Shown one piece after another: positions 5,296 through 7,877 of a stretch of 7,877 nt of DNA. The notes beneath the pieces are model-generated. The model did not search any database. It was not told where the DNA came from and worked only from the letters and a program-made list of their open reading frames with translations. The position numbers and the translations under genes are program-made. Positions within the stretch are counted from its first letter, which is position 1; every line of letters starts with the position of its first letter. Origin of the DNA: an uncultured Bacteroides sp. (GTDB taxonomy: Bacteria; Bacteroidota; Bacteroidia; Bacteroidales; Bacteroidaceae). Where the stretch lies: positions 1-7,877 of the forward strand of contig USQO01000086.1 of assembly GCA_900556845.1 (NCBI GenBank). The letters run 5' to 3'.

Positions 5296-5729
5296 CGGTT
5301 AAGGCCCCGGCCATAGACAGGCGGCTTTCCCTTTCCCCGCCTGCCTGTTTTCCCGGCGGCCCCTTTGTTCCTTGACAAATACGCCCGCAGGACAATGGCG
5401 GCGCGTCATAGGGCAGACGGATACATTCTGTCTGTGCCGAGCCGGGCGGCAGGTGCGCCAAGAGGCTTTCCCTCATTGGGGTAAGCGGAGCGATTTTACC
5501 GTGCCGTAAAGCAGGTGTGGCAGCCTGCGGGCGACGACGCGCAGATAGGACAATGATACTCCCTTGCCGTCGTAGTCCGAGCGTTTGAAGCGTCGCAGGC
5601 AACGAGCAGGGCCGCGTGAGAACCACGCGGGGGTGAGATTCCCGTGGAGCTGTGCCAGCAGCCGTCCGTTATTTTCTGCCCACTTTCGCAAAAAACAACC
5701 TTTGTTTTGAAAAGAAAGGGGGCCATGTT
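5296..5729 (+). other. 434-bp GC-rich, hairpin-rich stretch without a convincing gene
   Basis: No frame here has both a good ribosome binding site and protein-like composition. The best short frame, ATG 5395 to TAA 5484 (29 aa), has only a poor AGGA four bases away. Inverted repeats are frequent: CAGGCGG (5318-5324) with CCGCCTG (5337-5343); GCAGG (5511-5515) with CCTGC (5524-5528); ACGACG (5534-5539) with CGTCGT (5568-5573); CCGCGTG (5612-5618) with CACGCGG (5624-5630); and AAAACAA (5692-5698) with TTGTTTT (5702-5708). The last sits directly before the xis ribosome binding site. A TTGACA at 5372-5377 has no fitting -10. It could be a structured untranslated leader or small RNA acting on xis/int expression. 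Confidence 0.45.
5318..5348 (+). terminator. Possible weak terminator after the ORF8-like gene
   Basis: CAGGCGG (5318-5324) pairs exactly with CCGCCTG (5337-5343) across a pyrimidine-rich 12-base loop, and CCTGTTTT follows. The position, 23 bp after the ORF8-like stop codon, fits the end of the regulatory operon, but the T run is short. Confidence 0.35.
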
Positions 5730-5933
5730 ATGAGTAATAACGATGTGCCTATTTGGGAAAAATACACGCTTACCATTGAGGAAGCGTCCAAATATTTTCG
5801 GATCGGGGAAAACAAACTGCGTCGGCTTGCCGAGGAAAACCCCACCGCTGGATGGGTGATCCTGAACGGCAACCGCATCCAGATCAAACGGAAGCAGTTT
5901 GAAAAAATTATTGATTCCCTTGACACAATATAG
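5730..5933 (+). CDS. xis: Excisionase, Tn916 Xis type, 67 aa
   Basis: This is the small DNA-bending protein that directs Int towards excision by binding inside the element ends. The start at 5730 is preferred to an in-frame ATG at 5652 because AAAGGGGG (5715-5722) lies seven bases upstream and the resulting 67 residues equal the length of Tn916 Xis as I recall it. The sequence contains PIWEKYTLTIEEASKYFRIG near the N-terminus, then ENKLRRLAEENP, and ends NRIQIKRKQFEKIIDSLDTI, nearly the Tn916 Xis pattern of a MerR-like winged helix with a basic wing. The gene ends 79 bp before int, with a hairpin and promoter between them, so int can be expressed both with and without xis. Confidence 0.95.
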   Translation: MSNNDVPIWEKYTLTIEEASKYFRIGENKLRRLAEENPTAGWVILNGNRIQIKRKQFEKIIDSLDTI

Positions 5934-5961
5934 TGAAAAAGGGCCTTGCTCGTGTTATAAT
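5933..5961 (+). promoter_or_regulatory. Extended -10 promoter for int
   Basis: TATAAT at 5956-5961 is a perfect -10 and is preceded by TG at 5953-5954 in the extended -10 position. A -35-like GTGAAA at 5933-5938 (4 of 6 matches) is spaced by exactly 17 bp. A perfect TTGACA at 5920-5925 is too far away (30 bp) to act with it. The promoter overlaps the xis stop codon and would drive int alone. Confidence 0.6.
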
Positions 5962-5987
5962 AGGTTATAAGCGTGTCAAGGCTCTTT
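5938..5987 (+). other. Hairpin between xis and int enclosing the promoter
   Basis: AAAGGGCCTTG (5938-5948) pairs with CAAGGCTCTTT (5977-5987), ten Watson-Crick pairs plus one G-U. The 28-base loop contains TATAATAGGTTATAA, itself two TTATAA units. In a transcript coming through xis, the stem followed by CTTTCCG could act as a partial terminator or as an RNA processing site, reducing int relative to xis. As DNA it could be a binding site. Confidence 0.45.
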
Positions 5988-6012
5988 CCGTCATGGAAAG
6001 GAGCATGACGAA

Positions 6013-7290
6013 ATGCCAAGAAAAGAACGAGATGAAAAAAGACGGGACAACAAAGGCCGCCTTTTGAAGTCTGGAGAGAGCCAGCGATCAGATGGAAGAT
6101 ACGCTTACAAATACATTGACACCTTTGGAGAAACCCAGTTTGTTTACTCATGGAAGTTAGTACCTACCGACAAAGTACCTGCCGGGAAACGGCCCTGTCT
6201 TTCCCTGCGCGAGAAGATCAAGCAGATACAGAAAGACCTTGACGACGGGATAGACACCATCGGCAAGAAAATGACCGTGTGCCAGCTTTATGAAAAGTAC
6301 ACCCGGCAGCGCGGGAATGTGCGGAAAGGAACCCAAAAGAGCCGCCAGCAGTTAATGAAACTTCTGTCCGAAGATAAGCTGGGCGCGGCCAGCATTGACA
6401 GCGTGAAGCTGTCCGACGCAAAAGAATGGGCCTTGCGTATGCAGGAAAAAGGCGTTGCCTACAACACCATCTGCAACAGCAAGCGTTCCTTAAAAGCCAT
6501 CTTTTATATGGCCGTACAGGACGACTGCCTCCGCAAGAATCCCTTTGACTTCCAGATCAATGAGGTTATCAACGATGATACCGTACCAAAGGTGCCGCTT
6601 ACCCCTACACAGGAAAACGAGCTTTTGGACTTCATGCAGAACGATCCCGTCTATGTCAAGTATTATGACGAGGTGGTGATCCTGCTGGAAACCGGGCTTC
6701 GTATTTCCGAACTCTGCGGTCTGACGCCCGCCGACCTGAATTTTGAAAAGCGCTTTGTGAATGTAGACCACCAGCTTTTGAGAAGCACCGAGGACGGCTA
6801 CTATATCGAAGCGCCAAAAACAGAAAGCGGATTCCGTCAAGTGCCGATGAGCGCAGCCGCCTATGAAGCGTTTGAGCGCGTGTTGAAGAAGCGCAGGGAC
6901 GGCAGGTGCATTGAGGTTGATGGTTATAAGGACTTCCTGTTCCTGAACCGGGACGGCCTGCCCAAAACCGCCGTCAACTATGACGCCATGTTCAAGTGCC
7001 TTGCAAAGAAGTACAACAAGTGCCACAAGGAGCCGCTGCCCGATGTGATGACGCCGCACACCATGCGGCATACATTCTGTACCAGAATGGCAAACGCGGG
7101 CATGAACCCCAAGGCATTGCAGTACATCATGGGACACGCCAACATTGTAATGACGCTGAACTATTACGCCCACGCTACTTTCCATTCCGCACAGGAGGAA
7201 ATGGAACGGCTGCAAGCCAAGGCAAAACCCACCACAGAGGCCAAGCCGGAAGCTGTGGCGGAAAGCGCCGAGGAAACCAAGGCGGCATAA
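6013..7290 (+). CDS. int: Tyrosine integrase, Tn916 Int type, 425 aa
   Basis: This site-specific recombinase carries out excision and integration of the element. AAAGGAG (5997-6003), nine bases before the ATG, supports the start. Three regions follow the Tn916 Int plan: an arm-binding N-terminal domain (about 1-75, with RRDNKGRLLKSGESQR and YKYIDTFGETQFVYSW); a helical core-binding domain (about 85-185, with SDAKEWALRM and KNPFDFQ); and a catalytic domain. Catalytic residues visible are R230 in LETGLRISEL, the beta-hairpin lysine K269, H349 and R352 in HTMRHTFCT, H375 in MGHAN, and the tyrosine in NYYAHAT (Y385 by the Y-x-H pattern, Y384 adjacent). All are present, so the enzyme should be active. 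The last 25 residues are an Ala/Glu/Lys-rich tail, beyond what I recall for Tn916 Int. Confidence 0.97.
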   Translation: MPRKERDEKRRDNKGRLLKSGESQRSDGRYAYKYIDTFGETQFVYSWKLVPTDKVPAGKRPCLSLREKIKQIQKDLDDGIDTIGKKMTVCQLYEKYTRQRGNVRKGTQKSRQQLMKLLSEDKLGAASIDSVKLSDAKEWALRMQEKGVAYNTICNSKRSLKAIFYMAVQDDCLRKNPFDFQINEVINDDTVPKVPLTPTQENELLDFMQNDPVYVKYYDEVVILLETGLRISELCGLTPADLNFEKRFVNVDHQLLRSTEDGYYIEAPKTESGFRQVPMSAAAYEAFERVLKKRRDGRCIEVDGYKDFLFLNRDGLPKTAVNYDAMFKCLAKKYNKCHKEPLPDVMTPHTMRHTFCTRMANAGMNPKALQYIMGHANIVMTLNYYAHATFHSAQEEMERLQAKAKPTTEAKPEAVAESAEETKAA

Positions 7291-7324
7291 GTAGTACGCA
7301 GAATTTACTACTGCTTTTACTACT
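7289..7324. repeat. Int arm-binding (DR2-like) repeats at the right end
   Basis: GAATTTACTACT (7301-7312) is followed head-to-tail by GCTTTTACTACT (7313-7324), matching at 10 of 12 bases. An inverted AAGTAGTA lies at 7289-7296, overlapping the int stop codon. Read on the other strand, the core AGTAGTAAATTC equals the DR2 site bound by the Tn916 Int N-terminal domain. The position just after int is also that of the Tn916 right arm. Confidence 0.8.
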
Positions 7325-7385
7325 TTTGAGAGTGAAAACATGAGGGGTAATAAAAAGATTTGTGAGGTTCTTCCGATATGAAAAG

Positions 7386-7421
7386 TGCCGGAAAAGCCCG
7401 AAGTAACGGGCTATACCGGCA
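7386..7421. terminator. Two-tier hairpin near the right end, possibly a minus-strand terminator
   Basis: TGCCGG (7386-7391) pairs with CCGGCA (7416-7421), and inside it AGCCCG (7395-7400) pairs with CGGGCT (7407-7412). On the minus strand the inner stem is followed by TTTCC and then CACTTTT; on the plus strand there is no T run. It could stop flanking transcription from entering the element antisense to int. Confidence 0.4.
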
Positions 7422-7459
7422 TATAAGAACATCTAAAGAGATAATTAGAAATCTATTAA

Positions 7460-7485
7460 ATGATTATGATAAAAGTTTCAAGATG
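7460..7485. other. Probable right junction of the element (attR), position approximate
   Basis: The sequence turns AT-rich at about 7425-7480 and a protein-like frame opens at 7473 with no start codon. A boundary about 150 bp beyond the DR2-like repeats fits the Tn916 architecture as I recall it, and the stretch GATAAAAGTTTC has the A-run/T-run look of Tn916 targets. The exact base cannot be fixed from one end alone. Confidence 0.4.
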
Positions 7486-7799
7486 GAACATGGAACGATG
7501 CAGATGGAATAATTGATGCCGGATGCGCCTACATCTGCGAATGGGACGACCCCACAGATAAAATATCTCAGGGAGATAGCTTTACAGATCAGCAACTGCG
7601 AATCATTGCAAAAGATTTGGGAGTTCCGGATGACCTTAATGTAGAGATTCGTCAATCGCCGAAAGCATATTGGGAGGCTGCTGGCCTTTGGGATATTTAT
7701 GTTGAGATAACTCATAACGGAAAACTAGTGGCATCGGGAAGCTTCGATGTTGAAACGGGAGAGATGGGACGCAACATTTATATCTATACTCCCGTCTGA
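7473..7799 (+). pseudogene. 5'-truncated flanking gene, 108 codons visible, unknown function
   Basis: The frame reads KFQDGTWNDADGIIDAG from 7473 and ends MGRNIYIYTPV before TGA at 7797. Its composition is that of a soluble acidic protein (CEWDDPTD, TDQQLRIIAKDLGVPDD, GLWDIYVEITHNGKLVASGSFD), with alternating strands in the second half. There is no ATG or GTG start, and a TAA at 7470 blocks the frame upstream. An internal TTG at 7617 would give 60 residues but has only a weak context and would discard protein-like sequence. The simplest reading is that integration cut the gene, with its 5' part on the other side of the element. A terminator follows 35 bp after the stop. No family is recognised. 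Confidence 0.55.
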
Positions 7800-7833
7800 T
7801 ACTCTTTTTCTTCAAAGCTTCTGCAAGCAGTGC

Positions 7834-7858
7834 GCCGTGGTACCACGGCACGATTTTT
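7834..7858 (+). terminator. Intrinsic terminator after the flanking gene
   Basis: GCCGTGGTACCACGGC (7834-7849) is a perfect 16-base palindrome able to form a six-base-pair stem with a GTAC loop. It is followed by ACGA and five T residues (7854-7858). The location, 35 bp after the TGA of the flanking frame, supports termination of that gene. Confidence 0.6.
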
Positions 7859-7877
7859 GAATCCGATTTCTAAAAAT

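Larger units (their letters stand above)
1..7472 (+). mobile_element. Right-hand part of a Tn916-family integrative and conjugative element
   Basis: Seen: a sigma-like gene, an ORF8-like gene, a 67-aa Xis and a 425-aa tyrosine integrase lie in that order on one strand, followed by tandem 12-bp repeats matching the Tn916 Int arm-site core. This is the order at the right end of Tn916. Tn916's tet(M) is not in the window. Instead, an ABC exporter, small membrane proteins and a VanZ-like gene lie upstream of the regulatory module. The left limit is outside the window. The right limit is inferred to be near 7460-7480, where the flanking reading frame begins without a start codon. The family assignment is secure; the exact end is not. 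Confidence 0.85.

Noticed and set aside
5372..5400. TTGACA at 5372-5377 as a promoter for the non-coding stretch
   Set aside because: No -10-like hexamer occurs at 15-19 bp; the sequence there is GC-rich.
5453..5480. GTGCGCC start as a group II intron 5' end
   Set aside because: No domain V/VI hairpin and no reverse transcriptase gene follow, so GTGCG is most likely chance.
5624..5672. Resemblance to a cobalamin riboswitch core (GGTGAGATTCCCGTGG followed by GCTGTGCCAGCAG)
   Set aside because: Only this short piece is similar; the upstream paired elements and a B12-box-like downstream segment were not found, and the downstream genes are xis/int. An Infernal search with RF00174 would settle it.
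5652..5729. Upstream ATG extending xis by 26 residues
   Set aside because: The extension is not Xis-like and has no ribosome binding site; the start at 5730 gives the expected 67 residues.
6490..7341. 283-codon open frame on the minus strand opposite int
   Set aside because: It lies wholly opposite the well-supported integrase gene, shows no protein-family motif, and is explained by the codon bias of int. It has no credible ribosome binding site.
7636..7851. 71-codon minus-strand frame at the right edge
   Set aside because: It overlaps the better plus-strand flanking frame and its terminator palindrome and has no ribosome binding site.
1..7877. tRNA, rRNA, CRISPR arrays, insertion-sequence transposases, origin of transfer
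   Set aside because: Looked for on both strands; no cloverleaf, regular spacer repeat, transposase motif or relaxase-type origin was recognised in this window.

Overview
The window reads as the integrase-proximal (right) end of a Tn916-family integrative and conjugative element (ICE) from a Firmicute, probably a gut Clostridia (Lachnospiraceae/Oscillospiraceae-like) or a bacterium that exchanges DNA with them. The anchor is the order sigma factor (Tn916 ORF7 type), small HTH protein (ORF8 type), Xis and Int, all on the + strand, followed by Int arm-type repeats. The Xis and Int sequences resemble my memory of Tn916 Xis and Int closely. No database search was possible.

Layout. (1) Positions 1-2119 carry the last codons of an ABC-transporter ATPase and a complete two-FtsX-domain permease, an operon of the antimicrobial-peptide export type. 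(2) Positions 2264-4101 are a patchwork of small cargo genes: an 86-aa membrane protein, an 85-aa unknown, a 63-aa single-pass membrane protein, a VanZ-family protein, then a decayed second copy of the 86-aa gene tail and a second complete copy of the 63-aa gene. The VanZ gene therefore sits between imperfect direct repeats. (3) Positions 4126-4614 hold no large gene but a dense set of hairpins and two overlapping short reading frames with an attenuator-like geometry. (4) Positions 4615-5295 hold the sigma-like and ORF8-like regulatory pair. (5) Positions 5296-5729 are a GC-rich, hairpin-rich stretch without a convincing gene. (6) Positions 5730-7290 hold xis and int, with an extended -10 promoter placed in the loop of a hairpin between them. 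(7) Positions 7289-7324 carry Int arm-type (DR2-like) repeats. Beyond about 7470 the sequence probably leaves the element and enters a flanking gene that lacks its 5' end.

How the parts fit. Int and Xis would carry out excision and integration. The sigma-like and ORF8-like proteins probably govern expression of the transfer or excision functions, as their relatives do in Tn916. The ABC exporter and VanZ-like protein are plausible envelope-stress or antibiotic-tolerance cargo. Base composition differs visibly between blocks: the permease and VanZ/63-aa blocks are AT-rich, while the 86-aa gene and the backbone from about 4130 are GC-richer. This supports cargo from several sources. The least explained parts are the structured leader at 4126-4470, the non-coding stretch at 5296-5729, and the duplicated unit around vanZ.
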